NCBI GenBank assembly: GCA_023935145.1
Contig: CM043705.1
Span: 52,708,084 to 52,772,083, forward strand
DNA from: Bretschneidera sinensis
Lineage: Eukaryota; Streptophyta; Magnoliopsida; Brassicales; Akaniaceae
DNA length: 64,000 bases
Direction: 5' to 3'
This document shows positions 45,565 through 56,280 of this stretch, piece after piece (within the stretch, counting starts at the first letter, position 1; each line of letters starts with the position of its first letter). The translations under genes were made by a program, and so were the position numbers. A model generated the notes under the pieces. It did not search any database. It saw nothing but the letters and a program-made list of their open reading frames with translations, and had not been told where the DNA came from.

Positions 45565-46355
45565 TTAGTGATAGGCGCTCGATCATGAAAACCTAGTGCT
45601 CGATCGCACTGTCTCAGACAATATATCGAACAACTTATGTGCAATAAGAACTTTGAAGCTATAGAAATTACACCAATGATTGCCCAACCTCCTGCAAATT
45701 TTTAAATACGATCACTCAGTGAATGAAAATACAATTTAACTAATGAAATGTAATTCAAAAATGTTTGTGTGCGTGTAATATAACAATGGATGTAGAGTTT
45801 ACAAGAGATATGGGTATAGCTTACTTGGGGTCGTGAATGGATATGGTTGGGTAGAGGATGATGAGATGTAGGGTGCGGTTGATGAAATTGGGGTGGAGTT
45901 GGGTTGTTTATGTGTCAGGATCTGGATTGAGGGTTAGGTTTTGTTGTGTGAGATGGCGAGTGCAAAAGAGAAATATTAAAGGTGCGATTGAGCGTAAGTG
46001 AGGGAAGAAGAGGGAACTGTTTATAATATGCACATAACCTTTCTGCCCCAAGTGCACTCGAGCGCATTTGTGAAGTGCACTCGATTGCACTTGTGCGAAA
46101 CTGCTTAGTGTGATGCGCTCGCGCGCAATGGAGTGCAAGGCAAGAGGGCGCTCGAGCGCACGTGGTGTGCACTCGATCACAAGACATAAAATAGTGAAAA
46201 TGGTTAAAATAAAGAAATGAACAAGGAGAAAATTAGTAATAATACAACCATACCATATTGTAGTGGCCTCAGTACCACTAACCTCGATAGAGGCGCTTGA
46301 GCTATATGTTATGCAAGTGGGAATTTCTCAAGCGCTCTCTATAGTAGCTTCAGTG
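45565..46355 (-). other. Non-coding spacer of element B with palindromic motif clusters
   Basis: Between the protease-side remnant and the downstream ORF. It contains two clusters of GCGCTCGAGCGC-type motifs (45549-45609 and 46050-46180). Reverse transcriptase and integrase are absent here. The open frames in this spacer are short and unconvincing. Confidence 0.6.
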
Positions 46356-47225
46356 CTACTTTCTTTGAATGAGGCACTTAAAGCCCACATCAGGTGGTTC
46401 CAGTGCCCTTGACAGCTGCTTTATCTCCAATCTTGGTACCTGGACAACGGAAAAGGGGAAAGTAGTATTAGCAAGTTCAGGAGGTTCAATTGGGAGAATA
46501 TACTTACTTGGAGGCTTTGGTGTGTTCTTGAGGGGGTGCATAGCTCTATTAATGTCTTTAATCACATCATCATCTGCTGGCCTAATGTCCAATCTTGTGT
46601 CACCATGGGTGAGGATGGTCTCCAATAGAGCGGTGTGATAGACCTGAGAAACTTTCTCAACAATACCTTACATTAAGCTTACATTAGAATATTCATTATC
46701 ATTTTTGGTTCATTCTAATGTATTAAATATTTTGAATTCCATCTTCTCATCATTTACTTTCATAGTGACAATGCCCCTTTTTACACTAATATTTGTGTCA
46801 GCAGTGATCATAAATGGTCTTCCTAAGATGATGAGGAGTGGTAATGGCATATGACATTCTTCCATATCTAAGACAATAAAATCAACAGGTAAAATAAATT
46901 TACCTACTCTTACCAAAACATCCTCAAGAATGCCTCTCGGTCGTTTGATGCTTCTGTCAGCCAATTGCAATGTGATGGAGGTTGGTTAAGGCTCCCCCAA
47001 ACCTAGTGTCTCGAATACACTGTATGGCAACAGAGTGACACTCACTCCTAGATCCAATAGGGCATACTCGAATAGTCGGTCACCTAGCTTGCAAGAAATG
47101 GTAAAACTACTTGGATCTTTTAATTTTGGTGGTAATTTTCTTAATAGCACAACACTTACCTCTTCGGTCAGTGCAACTGTCTCATGCTTCTGAAAGTTCC
47201 TTTTATTAGTACAACAATCTTTCAA
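46356..47225 (-). pseudogene. Element B protease and following linker
   Basis: Three pieces share one frame (47225-46986, 46970-46710, 46625-46356) with stops between. The protease active-site region reads YALLDLGVSVTLLPYS, where Athila has DLGAS, and is followed by PRGILEDVLVRVGKF and LIILGRPFM. The linker before the reverse transcriptase (LEIKQLSRALEPP) is present, then the sequence breaks off: the reverse transcriptase start that should follow is missing. Confidence 0.8.
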
Positions 47226-47599
47226 GAATTTAGCATATGCAGGAATTTGTTTAATTGCATCTAATAAAAGAATGTTGACTTCTACTTTTCACAAAATTTC
47301 AAAAATATCAATCAGTTTAGTCTCTTTCTTAGGTTTTACTAACCTTTGAGGGAAGGGTGGAGGTGTATTCACCTTCTCCATCTCACTTACCTTAGATGTA
47401 GATGTACTGTTTGGAGATGCTTGTACAAGCTCATCACTGCCGACGATCTTACCACTTCTTAAGGTTATCACAGCATTCAGTTGCTGATGTCCTCTTGGAT
47501 TAGATAGTGGCTGGGCTGAAAGCTCTCCTTTCTTTTTGGTACTCAGTTCATTGGCCAATTGCTACATTTGTACCTCTAGTCCTTGAATGGCTTGATCAT

Positions 47600-48916
47600 T
47601 TTTTGTAGTGACTTGTCTCATCTCAGTCCGAAATTGTCTAGTTTCTTCCATGAACTGTTCGTGTGAAGTCATTAGTTGTTGCTGCTGAGTTGTCAATTGC
47701 CTTACAAGACTTTCGAGGTCACTCTTCTTTGTTTCGAGAGCTGAGTGGGCTGCTGGTTGGAAGTTTCTTTGCTGCCCTTGACTGAATAAATTGTTGCTCT
47801 AAGAAAAATTCGGGTGATTCCACCATCCAGGGTTGTAGGTATTTGCATAAGGATTGTTCTTCGGCGGATAATTGTTTGGTCCTACAAAGTTTGCTTACTC
47901 ATGATCTGCAGATGAATACAAGGGATATGTATCATTATTATGATCAAATTGGGAACAAATACCACATACCTAGAATGGTGTAGCTAGTGGGTTAGGTGAG
48001 GCATTCTGAACAGCCATAGCTTTAACTAACAGGTCTAGTTTCTTTTCCACAGTAGCTATCTGAGTGGATGATCCTCAATTGAAGCTTACCTCATACATAC
48101 CCTTACTCTTGGTTACATGTCTACCTCAAGAGGAGAACTGCTGAGTGTGTTCACTTAGGGTTTTGAAGAGCTCCATAGCTTCTTCGCTACTTTTCTCCAT
48201 CAGCACTCCTCCACAACCTGAATCCACAATATTTTTGTTAGTATCACTCAAACCTTCATAGAAAGCTTGTACTAGTTCATCTTGAGGTAGGTTGTGGTGT
48301 GGGCATTTGAGTAGTAGCGCGTTGAAGTGTCCCATGCCTCAAAGAACATGTCTCCATCCTTTTGTTGGAAGGACTGAATTTCTTTCCTCATTTGCCTCGT
48401 CTTTTAGGCTAGGAAAAACTTCTTTAAGAATTTGTTAGCCAACTCCTCCCATGTGTGGATAGAAACTGCAAGCAAAGAATTGTACCATAGTTTAGCATTA
48501 TCTTTTAAGGAAAAAGGGAAAATAATTAACCTTATTCCTTCTTGGTCTAAGCCTCGGATGTGCTGGAATTTGCAAGGATCGAAGAACTCTCGAAGATGCA
48601 AGTGTGGGTCCTTATTAGGTGTACCCCTAAAGTGAGTCAGTGCACTGAGTATCTGCGAAGATATGTAGTAGTTTCCTTCCACATCAGGTTGATACACAAT
48701 GCATGATGGTTGATCGAGGTTATGTGGGATGAAGGATTGCTTCATCGGCCTTCGCTCAGGTGGTTGCTGATTGTCAATCTGTTCCACCATTGGTACTTCT
48801 TCCTCAATTCCTTCTTCTACCTCTTTCGAGTTTTCTCTAAGCTTTAGTCGGATCGTTCGCTCAAGCTCGATATCAAGGGGGAAGAACATTGGATGCTTGG
48901 ATCGAAGCTCGTGCAT
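47600..48916 (-). pseudogene. Element B gag
   Basis: Starts MHELRSKHPMFF at 48916; reads THFRGTPNKDPHLHLREF, RLIIFPFSLKDNAKLWYNSL and WEELANKFLKKF. A stop stands at 48404 (Gln or similar to TAA); the frame then shifts and continues with FYEGLSDTNKNIVDSGCGG and, further on, the cysteine region and NTYNPGWWNHP. It carries the same Retrotrans_gag core as element A but is longer in its retained 3' half (47289-47558 reads as the gag-protease linker). Confidence 0.82.
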
Positions 48917-49211
48917 GAATCGGTGGCAGTCGCTTAAGTGCAGCAGTCAAACAGTGCTGTTCAGATAACACTCTGCCTTAAATGTGCTCGATCGCACAAG
49001 ATGGTGCACTCGATCGCAACTGGCACAGAAAGCTCTCCTGGAGTGCTTGAGACAGAAAACAAAAAGTAATTAGATTAGGGTTTTAATGAAAAAAATAAGA
49101 TAAAAACATAAACTTTAAAATTTTCGTGACATAAAAATAGAATAGAATGAAAAAAGAAATAACAATGATCAAACTAAACAAAAAAATTAATTTTAAAAAG
49201 ATTTAGCGCAA

Positions 49212-49229
49212 TCCTTGGCAACGGCGCCA
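49212..49229 (-). other. Primer-binding site of element B (tRNA-Asp)
   Basis: The minus strand reads TGGCGCCGTTGCCAAGGA, 6 bases inside the LTR; one change from element A. Confidence 0.92.
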
Positions 49230-49235
49230 AAAACT

Positions 49236-50524
49236 TGTTGTACGATTATCTACCTAATTAAATATGCAAATAATAGTACTTATTTTACTTGCAAGTGCAC
49301 AAGGTCAATGGTAGCATAGTGTGCAAGTGCGAGATCGTTTCCACAGGGATTAGTAATCTTCGATTTAGAATTAATTTCTTCAAAGTAAAAAGAGAGATAA
49401 ATGTAAAGTGTGAGTTAATAATAATAAGAACATAAGGCTGTGATATCCACCACTAATTACACTTTCCCACTAAGTAAGGTACCAATGCTCCAGCCTTATT
49501 ATGAATACTTAATGGTTGCCAACCTAAGGGTTTGGCCCATACCTTAAGCTATTGATCTCCCTATGCAACTAGTTAGGCATGGTGTATACTCTAACTCTTT
49601 TCTTTCTTAAGGGATTCAGCATGGGTGTATACTGAGTTGTTCCTTAAGAGAGCATAAGAACTGTGGAGATCGACAACCACACGAGACCTAGGGCTTGGTC
49701 CGCTCCCGGTTTCCTATGTTGATTAACCCAAGCATCCGGTGTGGACATCTTTTGTTACTATTGTTGAACCCAGGACTCGGTCATCCAAATTGATTCAACT
49801 AACTAATCCATATCACATGCATACGTTGATCAGACACACACATACGAGGAATTTAAATACAAGCTGGCATTAATCAAGTTAAACATTCTAACATGGCTAT
49901 AGACGAAGGTAATCAATGAATATATATTTGGAAAAGCATAACTAAGGCTTCAATCGAGCCCTATAAGGGTTTAGTTACACATGCTAGTTGAACTAAACAT
50001 TATAACCATAATGAAACAAAAAACAAAAAAATAAAACCCAAAGAAGACTTGGGAGACGAGTCATCAATTCCTCTCCTAAGCTTGCAACTTTAAGTCTAAA
50101 ACAAAAAAGATCTAGTTCATGTGTTTTACAAGGCTATATATAGGGCCCTAAAGGTGCCCCGAAACCCTAATTTCCTATTTAAGGCACGAAGACTTCTTTT
50201 CATATCTGGCTTTGCTGCCTCTGGTGTGTGTGCGCTCGAGCGTATGCGGGCTGCGCTCGAGCGCATGTGTGCACTCGAGCCTTCTATGTGTGTGCTTGTG
50301 CCCTGTGCACTCGATCACAAGGGAGGTGCGCTTAAGCTCACCTTGCTGGATTTGCAGAACTTTACTTTTCATCCCTTAAAACTCCAAAATTTCATTTTTT
50401 TGTCAAAGCCCTATGAAAAACACATAAAACACGAAAATGAAATAGAATCTACTAAAACAGATAAACAAAGAGCCTAACAAGCGTAAATTAAAGGGCTTAA
50501 ATATGACTATTTAAGCACTTATCA
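49236..50524 (-). mobile_element. Element B 5' LTR, 1289 bp
   Basis: Minus-strand TGATAAGTGC at 50524 to ...ACAACA at 49236. It contains a GCGCTCGAGCGC motif cluster (50226-50345). 'ctatatatagggc' near 50133-50145 (minus GCCCTATATATAG) is the likely TATA region. Confidence 0.93.
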
Positions 50525-51276
50525 AGACTTGCCATTTATATTCATCTACAGATCCCGAGCAAGCAAACTATGTGGGACCAAATAGTGCATTTGCAAATAC
50601 CTACAATCCTGGATGGCAGAATCACCCATGGAGCAACAATTAAAATGCCTTGAACCTTCAAAGACAGTGAAGGAACTCCCCACCAGTAGCCCAAACAGTT
50701 CTGAAATCAAAGACAAATGACCTAGAGAGTCTTATGAGGTAGCTGATTACTTCATAAGAACAACTCATGGCAGAGCAAAGACAATTTCGGACTGAGCAAA
50801 GGGAAACCATTGCAAAGTATGAGCAAGCCATTCAAAGACTAGAAGTACAAGTGGGGCAATGGCTAAAGAGCTAAATGAACGAAAGCAAGGTGTTGTTGAG
50901 CAAGTTTTTTTATGTCCATCACATTGATCCATTGGAGACCATCCTCACCCATTGTTTCAAAGGATCAGATATTGAGCCAAAATCTGAAGATGTTACTGAC
51001 GACATCATTGAAACTGTGCACCTCTTTGAGGCCTATCCAAAATATCCAAGTAAGTACAACCCTCCATTTGAACCTCATGTGCCTACTAATACTACTATTC
51101 TCCCTTCTATTGTCCAGGCACCAAAATTGGAATTGCAACAGTTGCCAAATCATTTAACTTATTCTTATCTGAGAGAGAGTAAGACATTACCTGAGATAGT
51201 TGCTGCCAATCTTAGTTGTGGAGAAGAAGAGAAGCTGTTAAGAGTTCTTAAAGAGCACAAAACTACTATGGAATAA
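50525..51276 (+). pseudogene. Element A gag 3' part and pre-reverse-transcriptase remnant
   Basis: After the target duplication, the gag of A resumes (YVGPNSAFANTYNPGWQNHP) with stops. At about 50872 it jumps directly to the region after protease: HIDPLETILTH, PKLELQQLPNHLTYSYL and ESKTLPEIVAANLSCGEEE. That is the segment that should lead into reverse transcriptase; instead a stop at 51274-51276 and the 3' region follow. Protease and polymerase are therefore deleted. Confidence 0.78.
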
Positions 51277-52689
51277 GGCACGGTCTGGCTGAAGACGTAA
51301 AACTTAGCACTTATGGGAGGCACCCCACAGCTTATCCTTTTATTTTTATTATTTTTCATATTTATTGTTGTTTATTTATTTTTAGTACTTCTTGTTTTCC
51401 CGTATTACGTTAGTTTTTCTTTTTAGGGACAATGTGTGCATCCGTTCAAGTTTGGGGTGTGCTATGAGCATGCCGGCCCAGCTAGTTCTCTATCTCTCAG
51501 GTAAGATCTTTCCATGATATTCACACATTGGGGACAATGTATAATTTAAGTTTGGGGGTATGGGAGATACATTCACACACACCTTGTCCCTTTTTTATTA
51601 TTTTATTGTTTAAAGGAAAAGATAAATGCATGTTCATGTTGTTTTGAAAATTTTGGTTGACTTAAATAAATATTATGATAAGATTTCATCAGTGAGCTTA
51701 AAATATTGAACACATGGTCTAAATAATAAAGTTTTAAAAGTTTAATTTCTTACTTCAAGGCATTTAAGAATCCATAAGTTTGATCTAAATCTAACACGAG
51801 TACATTAACACATAATTGTGTGGGGTTTGATATACAATTTTTATATGTATGCTTCCATGGCCTAACCATAATTGGATAACTTGTTAGAAGAACATCTTGG
51901 CATAGAAAAATAGAAAAAAATTTATTGCTCAAAAAAAGAAAATAAAATGCTCATAATAATCATTAAATAAACTTCCCACTAAGTAACTGGACCTCTTACC
52001 TCAGTAAGCAGTGAGTGTTCACGTCAAAAGGTGGGAATTTTTCTTATAATGATCATTAAATAAAGTTTCCACTAAGTAACTGGACCTCCTGCCTCAGTAA
52101 GCAGTGAGTGTTCACGTCAAAAGGTGAGAATTTTGTTTGGCAGAATTAAGACCAGTTAGTTTCGTAGCCGTTTTGACTCGAGTTAGTAAGTCCTTAGGGG
52201 TGTCTTTACACCTAATGCCCTAAAACCATCTGGTTTGGGAGTTATTGGCTAAACACTCACTACATGGGTCAATTAGAAAGCTTAAGGGAACTCAACATGG
52301 CAAAAATCTCATAATAAAAGAAAAAGAAAGAAACAAAACTACGCTATTATTGTTCATTCTAATAGGAAACTCGATGAATGTAAAGACACCGAAACACTAC
52401 ACATTGGAGTTATTTGGAAGCTTCATCTTTTATATGCTAATTCACCACACACTAAGTCAGACTTGTGATGCCTTAACCAGCCTTGTGTAAGTGATTAGAC
52501 TTTAAAACTCTTATTCATTGCAAAGATTTGTTTGTATTTTAAGCTTGCTCTTGAATAAATATCACAATTTTGTGTGAGACTTAAATTTTCGGATACCATG
52601 AATGATGGATTTATCTTTGAGTATTTGTTTTTCATTTATTTTTTAGTTTCGTATTGCTAAGGGACTAGCAATATGTAAGTTTGGGGGTG
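51277..52689 (+). mobile_element. Element A 3' non-coding region and polypurine tract
   Basis: Shares 'gaagacgtaaaacttagcac', 'gggacaatgtgtgcatc', the 92-bp direct repeat (51.96-52.13 kb) and the terminal 'gtaagtttgggggtg' tract with elements B and C. About 1.4 kb without coding sequence. Confidence 0.8.
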
Positions 52690-54029
52690 TGATAAGTGCT
52701 TAAATATTCATATTTAAGCCCCTTAATTTACATTTGTTAAGCTCTTAGTTTGCGTATTTTATTCCATTTTACTTTCTTTTTTTTTGTGTTTTCTGTGTTT
52801 TTATAAGTTTTTGGAAGAAAGGAAGCATTTTGGAACTCAAAGAGCAAAACTGGAACTAGGAGCTGTAGAAGAGTGCGATTGAGTGCAGTGCTTGGGGCGA
52901 TCGACCGCACAAGCACTTGTGCGCATAAGGAGAAAGCTCAAGCGTAACCTTGCGCTCGAGCGCAAACTCATGCGATCGAGCGCACACGCATCAGTAAAAC
53001 ATCAAAATGGCAGTTCTTATTTTGGAAAGTAGGGTTAGAGACCTATTTTGGAAATTAGAGTTTCCAAGTGTCCTTAGAACCCTATAAATAGACTTGTAAA
53101 ACATAGAAACAGTATCTCCCTTTTAGTTTAGCTTTGTTCAGGGAGGCCGGAGGCCGGACGAGCCCAGAGAAGAGATTGTGGAGACGAATTGACGACTCTT
53201 CTCCATAGTGTTTTTGGTTTTCTTCTTTCTTTTGTATTTTATTTTATGATGTTGTTTAGCATCACAACTATGTGTAACTAATTTTCTAGTAAGGGCTTAG
53301 CTGAAGCCCTAATTATGTTTACTCAATAATTCAGTATTGGCGTCTTTGCGATATTTGTGTTGTGATGCTTAACTTGATTAATGCCTGTTTTTATTTAAAT
53401 TTCTCATATGTATTTGCTGATTAACATATGCATGTGGTATAGATTAGTTAGTTGAATCAATTTGGATGACCGAGTCCTGGGTTCAACAATAGTAACAAAA
53501 GATATCCACGTTGGATTCTTGGGTTAATCAACATAGGAAACCGGGAGTAGATACCATGCCCTAGGTCTCGTGTGGTTGTCGATTTCCACAAATCTTATGC
53601 TCTCTTAAGGAATAACTCAATATACACCATGCTGAATCCCTTAAGAAAGAAAAGAGTTAGAGTAGATACCATTCCTAACTCGTTGCTTAGGGAAATCAAT
53701 AGCTTAAGGAGTAGATACCATGCCCTTAGATTGACAACCATTAGGTATTCATGACATGAGTAAAGCATTGGCATACTGTTTTGTTGTGGTAGCATGATTA
53801 GTGGTGGATATCAAGTCCCTACGCCATTATCTTTATTAAATTTCAACTCAATATTTATTTCTCTTATTTTTATTTTATTATTGCGAAACTAATTCTAAAT
53901 CAAAATTTACCAATCCCTGTGGAGATGATCTTGCATTCGCACACTATACTACTAAGTTGACCTTGTGCACTTGCAAGTAAAATAAGTCTGATTATTCGCT
54001 TATTTATTTAGGTAGATAATCGCACAACA
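52690..54029 (+). mobile_element. Element A 3' LTR, 1340 bp
   Basis: Partner of 33555-34853. The GCGCTCGAGCGC motif cluster here is longer (52869-52993) and includes a perfect 16-bp palindrome at 52950-52965. Confidence 0.93.
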
Positions 54030-54034
54030 GATAA

Positions 54035-55190
54035 TCACAGTAGAGAAAGAGAAAATGAATGAAGAGGAAGAAGACTCGATGTTGAAACAACTTAAGAAGA
54101 CGCACGCCAACATATCCATTTGGGGGTTGCTCATGTCCTCGAAAAACACCAGCAAGTTATGCTGGATCATTTGGGTGAAGTGGACATTCCTACAAGTACT
54201 TCTCCTAATGACCTTCTAGCACTACTTGACGTATTAAAAGGGGAAGCCTAGATAAGACTTTTAGTGATAAGGATATCCCACTATACGGGAGAACTCATAA
54301 TAGTACGTTGTATCTGTCAGGGTTAACTTTGAACATTTTGCCTTTAAGGAAAGCTCAAATCTTAGGGCTTGAAATAGATGATTTCCAACCAAGTAGTCAG
54401 ATGATCTGAGCCTATGTTAATACAAAGTACATGATAGTCAAGACAGTGAGATTGAGGTGCAAATTGGGTATGGACGATATAGTGATTGACTTTCATGTCA
54501 AGACATTGTTGCCTCCTTCAATATGCTGCTGGGTAGGCCATGGCTCCACAATCTAGGGGCAGTACCTTCTACCTACCATCAGAAGGTAAAATACAAAGCT
54601 AAGAACCAGGTCATAACCTTGTGCAGTGATGAAGTTGGTATTGCCCCAGTGTTTGACATTCAAGTATAATGAAATGAGATATATGGCTTTACTTTCGAGG
54701 AAGTGGCAGTGATTGACACTGTGGAAGCCAACCCTTGCATTAACCTGAAAATTTTTCATATAATGAAAATGATGAACTACTTCCGAGGGGTAAGTCTGGG
54801 TAAATACGGGCAAGGAGTAAAAGAATTCCCAGACTTCAATCAGTTTGGGAGGCAATGCTTAGGTTATGAACCCAATAACAACAATAAGAAATAAAGGGGT
54901 AACTCTTGTTTAACTCTGAATGGGTACTTCATGAAGGAAAGGGAAGATTTCCCTTACTGTGGATTCTCTAAGCCATTGATGGATAAGAGAACTCAAAAAA
55001 GGCAACTAGGATTCGAAATTTTCTTCAATCTCGAGTTTTCTGAGAAAAAAGCAAACAAAGAAGCATCGCAGACAAACGATTGGATCAAGAACCTAGATGA
55101 TGAAGCCATGGGTATTCTGATGATGAGAGAAGGTCATGCGAGCAGTTTTGATCTGAGCATGTTGATTGAACGATTCGAGACCTGTCAATC
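54035..55190 (+). pseudogene. Ogre-type protease region and spacer
   Basis: Resumes after the target duplication: EEEEDSMLKQLKKTHA and SIWGLLMSSK, then TFSDKDIPLYGRTHN, then the end of the protease (MLLGRPWLHNLGAVPSTYHQ in a shifted frame), then a spacer (QGVKEFPDFNQFG..., GFEIFFNLEFSE). Stops and frameshifts are numerous. The motifs follow the Tat/Ogre protease pattern. Reverse transcriptase should follow but does not. Confidence 0.65.
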
Positions 55191-55411
55191 ACACAAATTA
55201 TAAACAGAAAGAAAAGAAGACAAGATTTACCCAGGTTCACCCAAGAATAGGGCTACTTCATGCTAGAAGTTTCTTATTATCAACCTCACAAATCTCTCTG
55301 TTACAATGTATGCTCAGTATATAAATAGTATTTATATGTAACTTAAGCTAATTAGGATTTCTGTTATGCTGCAGAAGCCCAAACTGCCAAGCAAAAAACC
55401 AAGCCCAACTC
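55191..55411. mobile_element. Possible copia-type LTR fragment
   Basis: 'aagacaagatttaccc', 'ggttcacccaagaat', 'ggctacttcatg' and 'tatataaatagtatt' are phrases common in plant copia LTRs. They interrupt the Ogre spacer just before the next LTR. No termini or target duplication are defined. Confidence 0.35.
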
Positions 55412-56209
55412 ATGTACATGGACTAAAATTTCGTTCCAAAATTTTTGAACGGACAACACATGGGTTCCTATGATGAATCTTTGATCCTAATGTACTTGAA
55501 CTTGGTAAATAAGAAAGTTTGGATTTAATCGGAGAGTAAGATCAATTGCAAAACCCTTTTTGTTCAATCCATTTAATTCACTTTGGTTTTAAATCAATTG
55601 GACCTTATTTGATTCAACTAATCCAAGACCAAAGTCTTCATTTAAACTTTGGCCCAATCCAAAACCCACTAAAGCCAATTGATCTCTCCTAAGCCCAAAA
55701 AAATTTGGCCCAAATTTCAAGCCCAAGAAGCTTCTAATTTTTAAGGATGAACTTCTAATTTTACCCTCCATTTGGCACTCTTTGATTGGTTCACTTTTTT
55801 CCAAGTAAAAGTTACTTTTTTTACAATAAAAAAAAACGTCTCTTTCCTTTTCCTATGTGGCTGACCATAATGAGGAATTTTAACTGATCTTTTTTGCCTT
55901 TTGAACTTACCTCTCCCTCCTAGGTTCCCTCACATTCTTTTGTACCAAATGCTACATTTTTTCCACACAAAATAAGACTTTTTTCACCTAAAAACAACAA
56001 CAATGAACTTATAAAGTAGCTGATTTTTTTCTTCCTCTTTGGACAGCCATATGTACCAAAAATAGGGAGTTTCTCTTATCCTCCTTTTGCTTAGTTAATT
56101 AGACATTACCTTATTAATCTTCCACCCTTTCCTAAATATCAAATAACACATTTTTCTACCTAAAAATCACATTTTATAGCCCAAAAACAGCACCTAAAAA
56201 ACATAAGTT

Positions 56210-56280
<71 letters not shown>

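Larger units (their letters stand above)
36164..50524 (-). mobile_element. Athila-type element B (reverse), nested in element A gag
   Basis: Perfect target duplication agact at 36159-36163 and 50525-50529. Removing it restores the gag of element A exactly as in the gag of B. Its own length is about 8.6 kb. It retains the 5' LTR (49236-50524), tRNA-Asp primer site, gag, protease, a later single-frame ORF and a 3' LTR that Copia-2 splits. The reverse transcriptase-RNase H-integrase block is missing, as in element A. Confidence 0.93.
33555..54029 (+). mobile_element. Athila-type element A, inserted into the Ogre element
   Basis: Bounded by TGATAAGTGC...GCACAACA LTR termini and a perfect 5-bp target duplication gataa (33550-33554 and 54030-54034). 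Its own sequence is 33555-36163 plus 50530-54029, about 6.1 kb; element B fills the rest. It keeps LTRs, tRNA-Asp primer site, gag (with stops), a remnant upstream of reverse transcriptase, a long 3' region and a polypurine tract. Protease, reverse transcriptase, RNase H and integrase are missing, so it depended on another element for movement unless the deletion came later. Confidence 0.92.

Noticed and set aside
46000..46190. Possible CpG island or host promoter around the GC-rich CTCGAG motifs
   Set aside because: The motifs lie wholly inside element B and recur in its LTR and leader, so they belong to the transposon.
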